This document shows, piece by piece, positions 12,646-25,356 of a stretch of 64,000 nucleotides of DNA. Where the stretch lies: positions 124,001 to 188,000 of the forward strand of contig WACJ01000413.1 in assembly GCA_008973525.1 (NCBI GenBank). Direction: 5' to 3'. This DNA is from Stenopsyche tienmushanensis (lineage: Eukaryota > Arthropoda > Insecta > Trichoptera > Stenopsychidae). Position numbers and translations under genes: made by a program. The first letter of the stretch is position 1. Every line of letters begins with the position of its first letter. Under the pieces are notes generated by a model. That model was not told the DNA's origin, searched no databases, and was given only the letters and a program-made list of their open reading frames with translations.

Positions 12646-13944
12646 ATTTAGAGGATGAGATGCGGTTGTATCGAAAGAAAGCAACAAGTGGAACAAACAT
12701 TGAAAATTTAGCAACGCTAAAAATATTAGTAGGACATTACTGGAGTATAAAACCAATATTAAATAATTATAATTTTAATACATCCTTCTTGAATGTATGT
12801 TTTAACCTATGTTGTATGTAAAATCGATAGGTAAATTTACTTGAAGCATTATGACAATGAAGAAGTAAATAAGTCCAAAGAAATTTAGATAAGACTAAGA
12901 AAAAAAGTTATCTATTTTTTTGTTTTCCCGGCTTTTTCTACGTACCAAATCATGAACTAAGCAAGTTTTCTTATTTTTCCAAGTAGAAGAAGTTTGCCAT
13001 TTTGGAATTTTTGAACTTGATTTTCCCGGCACTTTCTACGATCCAAATCGTGAACTAATTCTCTGAATTTCTCGAAACGGAGCCGTTACCACGGTTGTAA
13101 TTTTTGGGCTTGATTTTCTTGGCTTTACGTTACAAATCTTGGACCTAGAAAGTTTTCTGATTATTTAAAGTGGGTGAAACTTGTCGCGTTTTATAATTCG
13201 TGGTATAAAATTTAAAATATGAAAACGTGTTATAATACATAAATAAAATCAATTAAATTCGCGAAAAATTTCATTTTTTTCCAAAAACAATCTTATTTAC
13301 ATATATTCAAGTTTGCTGTCAATTTGACTGACCCAGATAAAGTCGTATCGATTTTCTCTTTGTAAAGGCCAAGGACATGGCGCAATAAGGGGTGGAAAGT
13401 TTTTGAGACACATCGTTTTCTCGCTCTATAAACAAGAAGGGGTGCGTTAGAGATCAAAATTTGGGTGGACGTTTTATAGCCGCAATTGGTTTCTGCTCGT
13501 TTCACCGACATAATAAACTATTTAATTACAATTAGGGAGTTAAAAGGGATTATTCATCCCTAGGATATAACATAATTAAATTAATGCATATAAAAAATAA
13601 TTATAAATCCATGTAAATGATACACTACAGCGTAATGGAAATAAAATCTTTATCATCAGGCTCAGATTCAAGATTATATGATTCAGGATCAAGTTGATTT
13701 AAGATCTTTGATTCATTGGTTTTATATGTATTTGCATTTTCAGACGAAGTCTTCGAAACTCAGCGGAATTTTTTGCATATTCAATCACCAAAAATTTAAA
13801 GCAGCGAGTGGAAATAAAAATGTAAGGATTTATTCTTGCTGAAGTAATTATTCATACTCCTAATAAAATAGGGGAGAAAAGCTTATTTATTTAAAAGTGA
13901 ATCTTTATGTAGAAAATGCTATCCTTTAGTATTCACCCTGAATA
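12646..13944. other. no recognisable gene
   Basis: AT-rich. 12900-13190 contains three loose repeats of a TTCCCGGC / CTACG / AATCATGAACTAA pattern (near 12925, 13022 and 13115), perhaps an old tandem repeat. No coding exon supported. Confidence 0.35.
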
Positions 13945-14395
13945 TTATCAGAAGTTAAGTTTTTTCACAGTTTATTTTCATATTGAAATTAGCAGCAGCT
14001 CCACCGATAGACGTAAGCATCGCTAAAGCTTCCGATTTGGATTTAGCTTCGACTTAGATGTGGTCAGCAAAGGCTAGATGGATAAGATCATCATTACATG
14101 GATCTGCGCGTCCCAATCTGTCAGCCTCTTTCATATTTTTTTTTGCAATCGCAATATTAAGAAGTAAGGGGGAGAAGGCATCCCCCTATCTGAGTCCCGT
14201 CGTCACCTTGAAAGGACCCGACAGGGCACTGTTAGAGCGTACTACACTAACAGATCCGAACATGACATCCTTGACAGCCTCACCCTTACTCGGGTTTCCC
14301 ATTTCCAATATGATCCTCCAGAGCTTCTCCCTGTTGCTATTGTAAGCCTCGCAGAAATCTATAAATATGTGTTGGAAATCGACACCGTACTTCTA
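13945..14395 (-). pseudogene. RTE-type reverse transcriptase relic 2
   Basis: On the minus strand, frames interrupted by stops and shifts read GVDFQHIFIDFCEAYN, NREKLWRIILEMGNPS, GSVSVVRSNSALSGPFKV then TTGLR, and then LAFADHI, a degraded version of the catalytic YADD/FADD box, followed by SIGGAAANFNMKINCEKT. This is the same family as 2799-3389, but here the active-site box is kept in decayed form while the frame is broken. It cannot encode a working protein. Confidence 0.75.
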
Positions 14396-14742
14396 CACAC
14401 AGGAAGAGATAACATAAACAAAATGCGTAATAATGACTTAAAATTGGAAGCTACCATTTGGGTAGATCCTATCTGAAATATTTATTTAAGGGAAAAATGA
14501 ACAGGATGAACACAGAGTAAAGATTACAGTATAGCATGGTTAAAATCAAACAAATTCTGCATAAAATGGTGAAGAATACAACTTGTATCAACACAAAAAT
14601 CGACTAAACTTTCTTTCGCGTAAGACGTGTACCAAACTGATAAAAAGATATTTTTAAAACGATTCAGTTTCGGTTTCAGTTTCAAAAAAATATCGGTTTT
14701 GCCGGTTATTGGTTCAATTCAACATATTCAATAACAGATTAT
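14396..14742. other. no recognisable gene
   Basis: AT-rich; contains a TTTCGGTTTCAGTTTC patch but no gene. Confidence 0.4.
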
Positions 14743-15450
14743 TTAAGGGGGTATTCCAATGTAACGGGTTGGAAAAATCGATATTTTTTTTGCATTTTTC
14801 GATCGTTTTTACCCTTTGAGTTGATATCCTATAGTCGGTTTGGATGTTTCCTACTTTGTTTTGAACTTTTAGAGAGAAACTTAGGTTCCAATATGCAAAA
14901 TGACAACGAAAGTTTCAACGCTTGCGTTTGGCACCTAAACATGTATTTTGCTGCAAAACAATTTTAGAAATTGCCACCTATGCTGCAGCTTGCATATTTA
15001 ATGAAGCTCTTTTGCTTCAAAAGTCGCTCGAATCGTGAGGAGAGAAGCTAGAGCGGCTAAAAAGGAAGTATATGACAAAGAAGAAGGTGCCATGTATGGT
15101 TCTGGCATTGCTGATTGAAAAGATAAATTTTCTATGACTTTTCATCTTAAAAAACTTTAAACCCGTTTTTCTCAAAACGTCATTTTTGCACTTGGTGCAG
15201 GTGATTTTTAAAAAATGGCTAAGCGTATTCAATTTCGATTTCAAATTTTAATACAATATTCAGTACTATTATGGCTATCGTCGGGACTTCCAAGTTGTTG
15301 ATATTTGATTTTAACTTATAATTTCACCTCATTTATGGTGCAAAAAACGTGTGTTTTTATCTCTTTTTACAAAAAACGCCGCCATTTTGTTAATTTTTGA
15401 TAAAATAAAAAATTGGTGGTTTGAACGATAGATTTTTTTTTTCTATTCTG
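14743..15450 (+). mobile_element. TTAA-GGGGG repeat, right end not found
   Basis: Starts with TTAAGGGGGTATTCCAA (14743), like the ends of the element at 16925-17557. At 15151-15180 it carries the recurrent AAAACTTTAAACCCG-TTTTTCTCAAAAC motif found in the other Mutator-linked repeats. The right boundary is guessed. Confidence 0.4.
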
Positions 15451-16924
15451 TTTTAGATCACCAGAAGAGTCAAAAGTACCTGCGCTAACCGAAAACTTTT
15501 TTATTAATTAAATGCAATAGTTTCAGAGATAAAATTATTAATCATTTTGAATGTTAGAGTTCTGAATATTAACACTACTTTTAGATACAACTGTATTTTG
15601 ATTGTTTCCATGACCAATCCGTAATGTTATAAAGTGTATAAAAGTTCCTGTATATCCTGTATTGACTGCTCACGTAACATTATTTTCTTTATTCTCAGAT
15701 TTTAATTTACATAAATATGTGAAATAAAACGATTACATATTTAAAAAAAAACATTTATTAACATCCAATCAATACATTCATTTTAAATACAATCATTTTT
15801 TTGTATTTGTTTATAATATATAAGTTTGACACAAGACGAAAGATCACATCAATGTATTATTATCGACTAGTTTCGATCTTTTAGATCATTTTAAGACATC
15901 ATTCACATAAAGACATAAAGCTAAAATCACTTTGTAAATAGAATCACACACATTAATAATTGCATGGAATGAAAATACGCAACTCGATTGAATCGAGCAA
16001 ACGGTAAAAATGCTCCTTATGATCTAATACCCTTAAGATTAACGATTTAAATGCGCATGGATCTCGATCGGATCGAGCAATAGAAAAAGTTCCCAAATGA
16101 TTTGCTAACCTTAACATTTAAAATTATACATCTGTAAATGATGTTAATTAAAATAAATACACGCAGAGATCGAATTAAGCAAATGCCTTTGTCTTATTAA
16201 GACCAACAATGTTTTTTTTTGGTCGTTGTTATCAATGTTACCCAGTCAACTATATTTGAAATATCGATAAATTTTACTTAAACGTCAATTTTAAACACTC
16301 AAAAAATTATTTTTAATTGAATAAAATATTTTCGAAACATTTAACAATATTAAATTACGGCACATGGAAAAATTCTTACATTCATATTGTGTATATCATA
16401 TTTTTTTTATGTAAGAATATTAGGAAAATATACGATTTCCTCGCGTTTTTCTTAATCTAGTATGCTACCATAGTATTCTATATATTTTTTTAATTGATGA
16501 TTTTCGATAAAATATCTCAGTCTGCCATGCATAGAACATTGATAAAACGTCTCAATAAATTAATCTCTAAATATAGTAATTCGAATTTTATGTCATCACT
16601 TTAAGTTTAAATTTTTGCTTACATTCTAAACATTGAACATTTATTACATTTGAATGAAATCCACATTTAATGTGTTAGGAACACATGATCTATAAAACGA
16701 ATGTTAATAGTATTTAAAGTATATAATTAAATTTATCAGATAACATTAAGATCACACTTATATACGAATTGTTTAAATTATATACGAAAATAGGATGGCA
16801 GCATCAAACTGATCAGACAATATCAGATTGATGATTATATCAGACGGATCTCGATAAAGGGTTTTGGGAAATTTTGGTCGATTGCTATCTATTGGTTGAA
16901 CTTGGTAGCTGAAGATATTTAAAT
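15451..16924. other. no recognisable gene
   Basis: AT-rich. Two related patches around 16020-16085 contain CGATTTAAAT / GGATCTCGATCGGATCGAGC, partly matching 15975-16005, but no coding signal. Confidence 0.4.
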
Positions 16925-17557
16925 TTAAGGGGGTATTTCTATCTAGAGGCACAAATTTTGGGCGTTTTTCATTCAAATTTGATATAAAAGAAACGGAAAA
17001 TATTTTTAATTTACATTTTTTATCAGATATTTATTGTCATTATCAAAGTATATAAAAAAAATTAAATTAAACAAAGTTAGAAGCTGGTAAAGAGTAAGGT
17101 GTAAAAAATGACATGTCCTGGTTAACACAATTTCATCCCTTTAATCATATGAAACTAAAAAAAACCTTAATTAGCAAAAATTTCACTATAGAGAAATATG
17201 AATTTTTTTGCAAAATGGTGAATGTTTTTAAAAAAAGTCATTTCTTAGCTTTATTTTTTCATTTAGTTAAAAAAAGGTTATCTGGTAAGGGTGATAGAAG
17301 ATTATATATAGTAAATGTTTGTACTTAATTTGAAGTAAGTCGGTTGATTAGAACATGAGACATCATGTCAACTGTGTTGAAATAAGTAGTTAGTTTGAGA
17401 AAAACGCGTTAAAAATCATTAAAATAACTATAACTTCATAAATTATTAGAATTTTGGAAACTCTTTCAAAAAATATATTTTTGAAAGTCTAAATATTGAA
17501 AACATGTAAATAAAAACGATTTTTTTTCAAAATTCTAGACTAGAATACTCCCCTTAA
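16925..17557. mobile_element. MITE with TTAA-GGGGG ends
   Basis: Bounded by TTAA on both sides (16925-16928 and 17554-17557). The ends TTAAGGGGGTATTTCTATCT and, inverted, TTAAGGGGAGTATTCTAGTC match with a few differences. The inside has the minus-strand TTTAAACGCGTTTTTCTC-like motif at 17394-17415. A 71-codon ORF at 17113-17328 is not supported as a gene. Confidence 0.6.
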
Positions 17558-17685
17558 ATGGATGCGTGGGTTGAGATTCAATTGGCAGTTTTGTTGTATG
17601 TGATTTTTGTTATCAAATCAAATTCCTTAGTGACTGAGTTTCGTTGTAGAAAAAAATATTTAAATACTCATAACTGAAAAATAAA

Positions 17686-18022
17686 TTAAGCCTTTTCCAT
17701 TCTATCGTCGAAGCTGATTACATTGCCCAAAAGGCCCAAAATACGCCTTATTTTATCGATCATATTGACATGTTGTTTGGATGGAAGGTTGTTCTCCAAA
17801 ACTCCCAAATATGCGTACATTTCTTCAAGTGCTGGTGTGGAATCGGCAAAACTTAAACCCTTTTTATTACCCTTCTTGCCCTTTTTAGATTTAGGGGCTA
17901 TACCTGGTTTCAATTTTGCGTAAAGAGGCCAATTGTTGGAGCAAGCCTCACAATGACAGTTGAATAAGCTACTGCTTAGTTCCTTCTGCCTCTCTTCGTG
18001 GGTTTTGAGCTCATAGCGAGGG
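17686..18022 (-). CDS. SMYD4-like gene, last coding exon
   Basis: Acceptor TATGTTTATGTTTCAG precedes 18022. The exon completes Gly467 of the SYG motif, then encodes PRYELKTHEERQ, the post-SET cysteines CHCEAC, a Lys-rich stretch and a helical tail (IDKIRRILGLLG) ending at TAA 17688-17686. Confidence 0.88.
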
Positions 18023-21000
18023 CTGAAACATAAACATAGAAAATTAATGCAAATAAATACGAAAAGGAGTTTTAATAATATCATTAATATATAAAAAGCA
18101 TTATTGTAAACATTTTAAAGATATATCTCAAAATATGCATGCATGCGAGCGCAATGTTTTTTAAATGAAAAATGAAATCGTATCGTCAAAGGAATAGCAC
18201 GATATGATATGACAAAATTTGTCAAATTGCTCAAATTGTGAAAAGCTGCAAATATTTAAATAATGCAGGCCAAATATTAATCATCATAGCATTAATTTAT
18301 TATTGCAAAATATCATATTGAAATATATAATATATACACGCGGGCCTCGAATAACATCATGTTCACAAAAATTGAGGAAAAATTGCGTCATCTGACATAG
18401 AATCTGCCAAAAAGATTACTTAAGAATTCGCCGAAATTATAAAAAACTGAGACCATACACCAAATGTGAAAAAAAGGAAAAAGATGCACCATTGAACCTA
18501 TATAATTTTAAGTTTAAGATCTGTGATCAGAAGTAGTCCCTGGAAAAAATCTTGAATCAACAATAGAAGATGAAGATAGAGAAAGTATTTGCAACAAGGT
18601 AGCTGCATGTTTCACATTAAAAAATAATAGACGATGGCATGGAATTGGTTCGTAAATTAGAACATTTTTTATACAAAATGATTCCATAATGGAAAGAGGG
18701 AAGAATGTTAACAGAAAATTACCAAACATTTAAATTTATACGCGAAAAAAAGACAATCGTTCATTATAGATTTTTAAAGACTTAATCCAAAGATAACTCT
18801 AAGTCCCTCGATGATGAAAGCTCACAACCGATCTCGAAAAAGAGTCGAACAAATTGAAGCGTTGTATGAACTTCAAACATCGTATAACACAGATGTGTAT
18901 TACCCGGTGTTTTTATGGAACCATAAGATCGTGTTATACGAGGTCAATGCGTATATGTGAAAAATATTGGACGTTTCTGAAGAAAACTTTCGCAGATTAT
19001 TTTCGCATGCACATTATTAATTAAGACTGCAGATAAAATTGATGAATGCAATTATTCTGCGAGCTTTTTGAACGAATTCCGGCCAGAAAGATGACCCGCA
19101 TCATCTATTAATTTATTGAACTTGATCAAAAGACAGTACAAAATTAATGGAAAATAAATCAGTTAATAATTTTAAGTAATTATTTTGCATTCATGAACCT
19201 TCGCGAAAATGATTCTTATTAAAATTGTTGCTTATGATTGACATGGCGCATTTGTTTCGCCAAAATGCGGAATTTTAAACGTAGCTGAAATGCGATACGG
19301 ACAATTATTAAATTTGGATTCCATTCCGAATCATTATAGCAGGAGACTTCAATATAATGCATAACAAAAATAAGAATGAAAGAATAAATAAAAATAATCA
19401 GGGATGCAAAATTGAAATCAATTTGAGGTGCCTTTTGGCAATCCTTTTTATGGGACTTTTTAAAAATGTGGTCGCCAGCCGCATCTCCTGTAGATTCGAA
19501 CCCCTAGATGATTGAGTTACGAGTCCAATCGCTTAATCACAAGACTACTACAGGTACAAGCAATGATTAATTATGTGAACAAGCAGAATAGGAGCTAAAT
19601 GAACGCATGCAATGACATTAGAAAACTTGGTTTTATATTGAATGTATTTGTTAAAGGGTCTCACCCGTAGCTTATCAAAATTTGGCCCCCCTTTTTGATT
19701 GGTCTCAAAGCCATCAATATGGCCGTGGTTCCAATAAAAACTCGATGGGCATTTGGTACGCAAGAATGATTGAGTAATCCGTTGAAGGCATAAGCTCCGG
19801 ATGCAAAGCTCACTGTCTCCATGAAATTTCCCTCCTCATCTTCCTGCATGGCTTCCACGCGCTGCAGGCTTATATTGGCTGTCGTTATATGACGATACAA
19901 TAAACCACCCGCAATGTAAATGTACCATTCATTGGAGGGTGCATCTTTTTCTTCAGGATTGATGCAAAAAATATTGGTGTAATGCTTCAGTAGCTGCAAG
20001 AGAATTGCAGAGGACATGGCTCGCCGGAAGGTCATATCTGCGTTGAGTCTTGATTTCTCCGATTCCAGCATGTGAATAGCTGCATACATTTTTGAGTCGT
20101 AGATTTTGCTCTCTTCTGGTATTTTAAAGTTGTCGAACCCCTTGTAACGAGGGTCTATTTCGCACTCTGCACGCCTGGCTGCTTCGTTCAATGCATCCCA
20201 GGAGCCGTACTCGCATCTTGCTTTGAGGACAATGCGCAGTCCGAGCAAATCCGAATAGTTCAAAGACAATGTTGTCAGTTTATGCAGAATAGGGCATTCG
20301 TATTTGTGGAAAGTGGTACACGCTTTAGTTTTGCAATCTTCGTTGCAAAACAAGACGAAAGGGCATTTATCGCAAGGGATCATTGCATCTGCCGATTCGC
20401 AACAATTGGTACATCTATCCAGTAAGAACTCTTTGAAAAGACAGCTCACGTAAGGATCTTCAATCGAAATTACAGATCCTGGTTGAATGTCGTCCGTTGC
20501 TATGATGCCCCGTCCGTATTCACGCGTCTGATTGATTGCTGTGTCTTTCAAAGCGCATGGCATGTGCATGCTTTTTTGCGGTGGTGGTGCAAACAAGAGG
20601 CCTCTAGCATCTGCTGGTGCATGTTCACAGTTTATGGTTGGTGAGTGATTAGCAGCGATGATTTCCCTCATTTGTGCTGTGATTTGGCTTTCTTCGCAGC
20701 CGGATTCGATTGCCCTCGTTATGTCGGCGATGCAAGATTGGTACTTCTGTAATGAATGCAGCAATTTGGATCGACAGCTATAAGCCAGGGCTAATATTTT
20801 TGAACCAGATGGAGCCCAAGCTATAGCTTGATTGTAGCTTCTAGTGGCTTTTTTAATTTGCATTTCTTCAAAGAATTTGTCACCGGCCGCGATGCACTCG
20901 CGTGCTTTTTCCTCCGATTTGCCAGGTGCTGGATCCCCAGCATAGTTCATTTCTTTGGATTTCAAAAATTTGTAGATAATTTGGGTTTTATCGGCATGTC

Positions 21001-23670
21001 TTTCTTTGGCCGTGAAATTTGATAGGAAGTTGGATGACTTAATTTTCACTTTAACAAGAAAGAAAAATCCATGTAAGAATTATTTTTTAAAACTGGTGGA
21101 TGATATCGAAATCAGACTCTATCACAAATTAATTCTAAATTTGTAATAAATAGGTTTGTTAATTATTCAAATAAAAAAAACAAATTTAGATCAAATTATT
21201 AAATATTTTGGGATAAAAATCGTGATCTTTTACATAGATCGGGAATATCTGATACATACTGTATTTTACGGACTATAAGACGCAATTTTTTCTTCGAAAT
21301 ATTGTCTCCAAAATTTAAGTGTGTTTGATTTAAAATGGCCATATATTCTATTTTCAGTAATTTCAAAGATTTTTTTAGTCTGGCTCTGCAATCTAACAAT
21401 AAAAATGGTTTTTTTTAATGCTTAAAAATTAAAGTGGGTCTTATAGTCCATAACATCTTATAGTTCGTAAAATACGGTAATAGCCTCAATTAGTCTGCAT
21501 AGCTTGGGACTTGCTAGATTTATAATTATTTTTTAGTGTCCAATTGTGAATTACAATTAAGATGAAATTTCCCAGAGTGAACATTCAATTAAGCAGAGAT
21601 AATTATTTAATCCATATTTTTTTTAAAAAACATCGGTAATATAACATCAAAGTCATAATATGGAGACCATAAACAAATTCGCGAAGTCTCCATGATAATA
21701 TTGTGTTGGAAAAACTTGGTTCCAAGAAGTGAGTGTTTTGCAAAGGAGGGAGAAGCTTTTCTGAACTCTATCGTTATGGGGGATGAGACGTGGGTGTGTA
21801 CACCCTAGGCACTGACATGCAAAATCTTTTATTCCAAATATATAAATGTCAGGATCTCGAAGGCGATTTCCTTGAAAAATAATTTAACGTATATGTGAAG
21901 TATCCTGTAGATTCAATTAAATACAAAAAAAATTCGATGCTACATACATTTTATAATCCTATTTTTTTGATGACCCTCATAAAAAATACTATGAATGAAT
22001 GTGAATATCTAAATAGTTTAGATCGAAAATATGATGCTGAAAAATTGGGTAATTAAGTATATTAATTTCTACGCAATAATGTGCCTAGTGTTGCTATAAT
22101 TATAAGATTGTAATGGCTCTATAATGCTCCCAAATAATTGACGATATCCAAATTCACCCTGTGAACATATTCTCAGATAAATTCTCAGAGTAAAACAGGA
22201 TAAGATTTTACAAGAAGAGATATCCAAATATGAATATTTTCAGGTAGAGGCAGATTTTCATTGTAGAGACTAAAGGGAGCTTAAAATAGAAAATAATGCT
22301 CGTATTTTGACAGATTTATTTCATAAGATAGATTTTATGTATTTTGTTAGACGTATTTTTCTAATAACGACAATATATCGCTTTCAAGGGTTAAGGCATA
22401 TTGGCTCATTTATATGGGCCATTTTGTGTTGAATTTTTTTAGAGGAGCAAAGGACTAAGGACTGACTACCTTTTTTCACATTAGGGCATTCGATGCACTT
22501 CTATTAATTTTAGAGACTTGCGGTTTAAAAGATTCAGTGTGTAGAATATAGATATATAATAAAATGCATTTTTTTGACTTTAAAGCATTCAAATGTTTAC
22601 AAATAAATTAAAAGCTTATGGTTAAAATGATACAGCCATTGTCAAATAGTGCAGACTTATTGAGGCTAGTAAAAAACTACAATCATGTCCATATTTATAT
22701 TTAAAAAAATTCTATTATTTTAAATTTCAAATGAGTTTACTCTCTTAAACTAGATATTTTTCATTTGCAATTACATAATTTAATCATTGATCTATAGAGC
22801 TTGATTCTTTTTTAGATTGAGGAAATACGATCTATGAGATCTTTAAGTTATTATATTTTTAAAAATATCAGACAATATATTAGATATAATTTAATATGGA
22901 TTGTTAATTTAACCTGGAGGAGTATAGTGACCTATAGATCAATGATCAAACAATTTTCCCGAAACGCAAAATTCTTAGATTAAAATCAATCTGAATAAAT
23001 TATTTATTCAGGATCAATTTTAAACTTGCTGTAGGTTGATTTTAACCCACTCTTATTTAGATATTATGCAATTATGAAAACTAACATAATACAGAAAATT
23101 GAACTAATAAACATTATTGAATGATAGACAACATTTAACACACAGAACATTGAAAAACAATACGCGTCCTTATATATTATGATACATTTGAATCTTCATT
23201 TGAAGTGCTATGAATATTGACAGCGCAATTACTAAATGTATACTGCAACAACAAAATATAATATTTAGTATATTAACCTCCGCCTACATCTTAATTTATG
23301 TTGATTATTAGCATTGTCAAGCGATCAAAGGATACAAAAAGGACGCTGACGCATGCGTCTTTAATGACATCCATTTGGGGGCCATTTTAGAACATTAATG
23401 CATCGAAGCATTGCTTATGAATAAAAAATTGATCTAAAAAATTTTCAAATTGTCGATGTAAAGCCTTTATGTACTACATGAAGCATTTTATAGATCGCAT
23501 ACACAAGCAAGAAACAATAGGAATAATTTGCAATTTCGCACATCTTTTATTCAAACAAAATTGATATGAGGCTGCAATAAAATATGAGCTAAGTGCACAT
23601 CTTCAATGTGTGATACAAATGCAAATATATACAGGACGAATCAAGATTTAATACCTGATAGTTTTTTCAT
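17686..23670 (-). CDS. SMYD4-like TPR-MYND-SET protein (3 coding exons)
   Basis: CDS join on the minus strand: 23670-23655, 21048-19665, 18022-17686, giving 1737 nt and 578 aa. Order of domains: TPR-like helices at about residues 48-120, a GRG motif starting the split SET domain (184-186), a MYND zinc finger (about 218-257, CTNC...CDKC...FCNEDC...HKYEC), SET core with NHSC (432-435) and SYG (465-467), and post-SET cysteines CHC..C (489-494). This is the layout of arthropod SMYD4-type proteins, which are predicted protein lysine methyltransferases or SET-domain scaffolds; the substrate is unknown. All signature residues are present, so it should be functional. The first ATG sits in CAAAATG, with an in-frame TAA upstream across the first splice. 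Splice phases fit exactly: TCA-G/TG (residue 6) and GG/C (Gly467). The C-terminal Lys-rich tail (KSKKGKKGNKKG) may be a nuclear signal. The family is clear; orthology to SMYD4 rather than a relative is inference. Confidence 0.9.
18346..18941. repeat. candidate MITE in intron
   Basis: CCTCGAATAACATCATGTT on the left and, inverted, CCTCGTATAACACGATCTT on the right, 16 of 19 matching. No coding frame. Target duplication not visible. Confidence 0.35.
19420..19556 (-). repeat. tRNA-like SINE family A, copy 1
   Basis: On the minus strand, CCTGTAG (19553-19547) and CTACAGG (19493-19487) can pair as a 7-bp acceptor stem. Between them are an A-box-like TAGTCTTGTGATTAAG, an anticodon-loop-like CTCGTAA and a B-box GGGTTCGAATC. 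The body continues to about 19420 with AAAAGGATTGCCAAAAGG. Copy 2 is at 50437-50580. The T stem is incomplete, so it is a tRNA-derived repeat. Confidence 0.6.
19665..21048 (-). CDS. SMYD4-like gene, main coding exon
   Basis: 1384-nt exon carrying the TPR-like, MYND and most of the SET domain. Acceptor is TTTTTCTTTCTTGTTAAAG before 21048, donor is TACGG/GTGAGA. There is no ATG between the upstream in-frame stop and the exon start, which shows the frame must enter from an upstream exon. Confidence 0.9.
21257..21479. mobile_element. 223-bp MITE in intron 2
   Basis: Inverted ends: TACTGTATTTTACGGACTAT (21257-21276) and, from the right, TACCGTATTTTACGAACTAT. TA-type ends. GTGGGTCTTATAGTCC near the right end pairs with the ACTATAAGACGCA near the left. 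It lies in intron 2 (23654-21049) of the SMYD4-like gene. Confidence 0.65.
21480..23654 (-). other. SMYD4-like gene, intron 2 remainder
   Basis: AT-rich intron sequence up to donor CAG/GTATTA at 23655/23654. No exon or known repeat seen apart from the MITE at 21257-21479. Confidence 0.7.
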
Positions 23671-23752
23671 TTTGTCGCCGATCGAAAGGTCTTTTGCTGC
23701 CCAATCGGCAGCTCCCCTTTTTAGGATTATCGAGCTCAGATGTATCGAATTG
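23655..23752 (-). CDS. SMYD4-like gene, exon 2 with start codon
   Basis: Acceptor TTCTTTCAG before 23752, donor CAG/GTATTA after 23655. The last 16 nt are coding, ATG at 23670-23668 giving MKKLS plus the first base of Val6. The remaining 82 nt are 5' UTR. Confidence 0.75.
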
Positions 23753-23871
23753 CTGAAAGAATGACATTTGAGAATCATCTATGTGTTCGAGTGTTATGAT
23801 TTGTGTACTTAAGCGATGGAGTAAGACGACCCAGCGCATACAGATGCGATGAGCGCAATAACATCCCTTAC

Positions 23872-24060
23872 CTGCTGTTTTATGACACGGATCGGTAAAG
23901 TCTTCGAGACGACGAGGGTTCAGGGTGTCTCAGGGTGCCCGATTAAGCCTTGCGGGTCCCTTTACAGGTGGTTTGTATCCCAAGCTAGAACGCACACTGA
24001 ACTGCGCAAAAACGACGGCGGGCGTCGCCGATCAATGCAGCTGCAATGAGATACATCGGT
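23872..24060 (-). other. SMYD4-like gene, 5' UTR exon and probable promoter side
   Basis: A GC-richer block ending in a near-perfect donor, CAG/GTAAGG, at 23872. Splicing to 23752 puts a TAA in frame upstream of the start codon, so the exon is non-coding for the main frame. The transcription start cannot be fixed; 24060 is approximate. Confidence 0.6.
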
Positions 24061-25356
24061 ATATGCATCTGCGTACAAATTACTCATACCATAAAGACTT
24101 TAGACAGGAGTTGACAACCTTTATTTTTGGAGCCCTTCAACGCATGAATTATTTGCGGTATGTGTAAACTGTTAGAATTTGCATGAAAAGTATACTCATA
24201 TTGATCATGATATTTTGTGATGGTATATGGCACTACAATTTCAATAATTGACTGAGTATTAAATTTTAAGCATACACATGTTTCGAGATGTTTGATCGGA
24301 AATAATTAATAATTTGTTAACAAGGTAAATATTTCTTCTTAATCAGACCCAATGAACGAAAACATCAATATAAATTCTTGATTTTATACAATTATTTGAT
24401 ATTATATAGCTTAATCATTTCATTAAGTTTGATATTTGAAAAATGGGTCATCATAAGATACATTTTTAGACTTTGAAAGGATTTATTATTGATCTTACTA
24501 AAAGAAATGCTTATTTGGAACGCATTTTTCTTATATCCATTATGTAATTCATAGGAGAATTTTTGTGTGGTTTTTAATATAATTTAATTTATTTGGATAC
24601 ATTCACAAGGGATATTTGAAATAAATTCCACCCCGGGAATCCATCTTTGAGCTTAAAGAACTAGTCATTTTTTTCGAATGCATTGATTCCAATTTTTCAC
24701 AACATTTTATACCAAATCAAAATTTATATTAATAAATTTATATTAATATTATTTTGATTAAATTAATGTAATATCTTTAGGTGAAATACCACTGTTTTGC
24801 TGGCAATAATTTCGATAAACTAGGTCATTCGTTTAAGGGCTTAAACTTATCTAGAACTTAACCCACTATTTCAACAATTAGAAAAATATCATATAGAAAT
24901 TATCTACTCAAAATCAATTAAACAAATTTGAATCAAATTTAATGCGGATTTATACAATAATTTAAAGTCTGAATTAAAGAAAATCAATATATTATTGTGG
25001 CATTAATTTGAGTATTTAATTAAGAAAAAAATAGTATCTTATATAATTAATTTTCAGTAAGATACCATGGATATTAATAAAACATGCATATCAAAATTGA
25101 GTTCTCCTTATCTATACGTACATGTACGATGCAAGTAAACAATATGAACTGGGTTAATGGATCAAATTTAGTTGATTGATCTTAAGTTTTATTTACAAAA
25201 ATTAGCATATTAATATTAATTTAAAAAGCATATTTTTAACACAACAATTTAATATATAAAAATCAGAAATGAAGCGCAATGGAGATCGTTTTGATCATCT
25301 GAGCTTTCGGATAAATATTATCAAATTGATTTAACCTTTCTCTTACGAGTTTACTA
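24061..25356. other. no recognisable gene (upstream of SMYD4-like gene)
   Basis: AT-rich sequence, presumably holding the promoter of the SMYD4-like gene at its left side. No coding exon seen. Confidence 0.5.

Larger units (their letters stand above)
18023..19664 (-). other. SMYD4-like gene, intron 3 with repeats
   Basis: A 1.64-kb intron with donor GTGAGA and acceptor TTTCAG. It contains a SINE family A copy (19420-19556) and a possible MITE with imperfect inverted ends CCTCGAATAACATCAT (18346) and CCTCGTATAACACGAT (inverted, 18941-18926). No exon seen inside. Confidence 0.8.

Noticed and set aside
19487..19553. Functional tRNA gene (Thr-like anticodon CGT)
   Set aside because: The T stem is incomplete and a diverged second copy with the same body exists, so it is a tRNA-derived repeat.
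20828..21022. 64-codon plus-strand ORF
   Set aside because: Antisense shadow of the SMYD4-like main exon.
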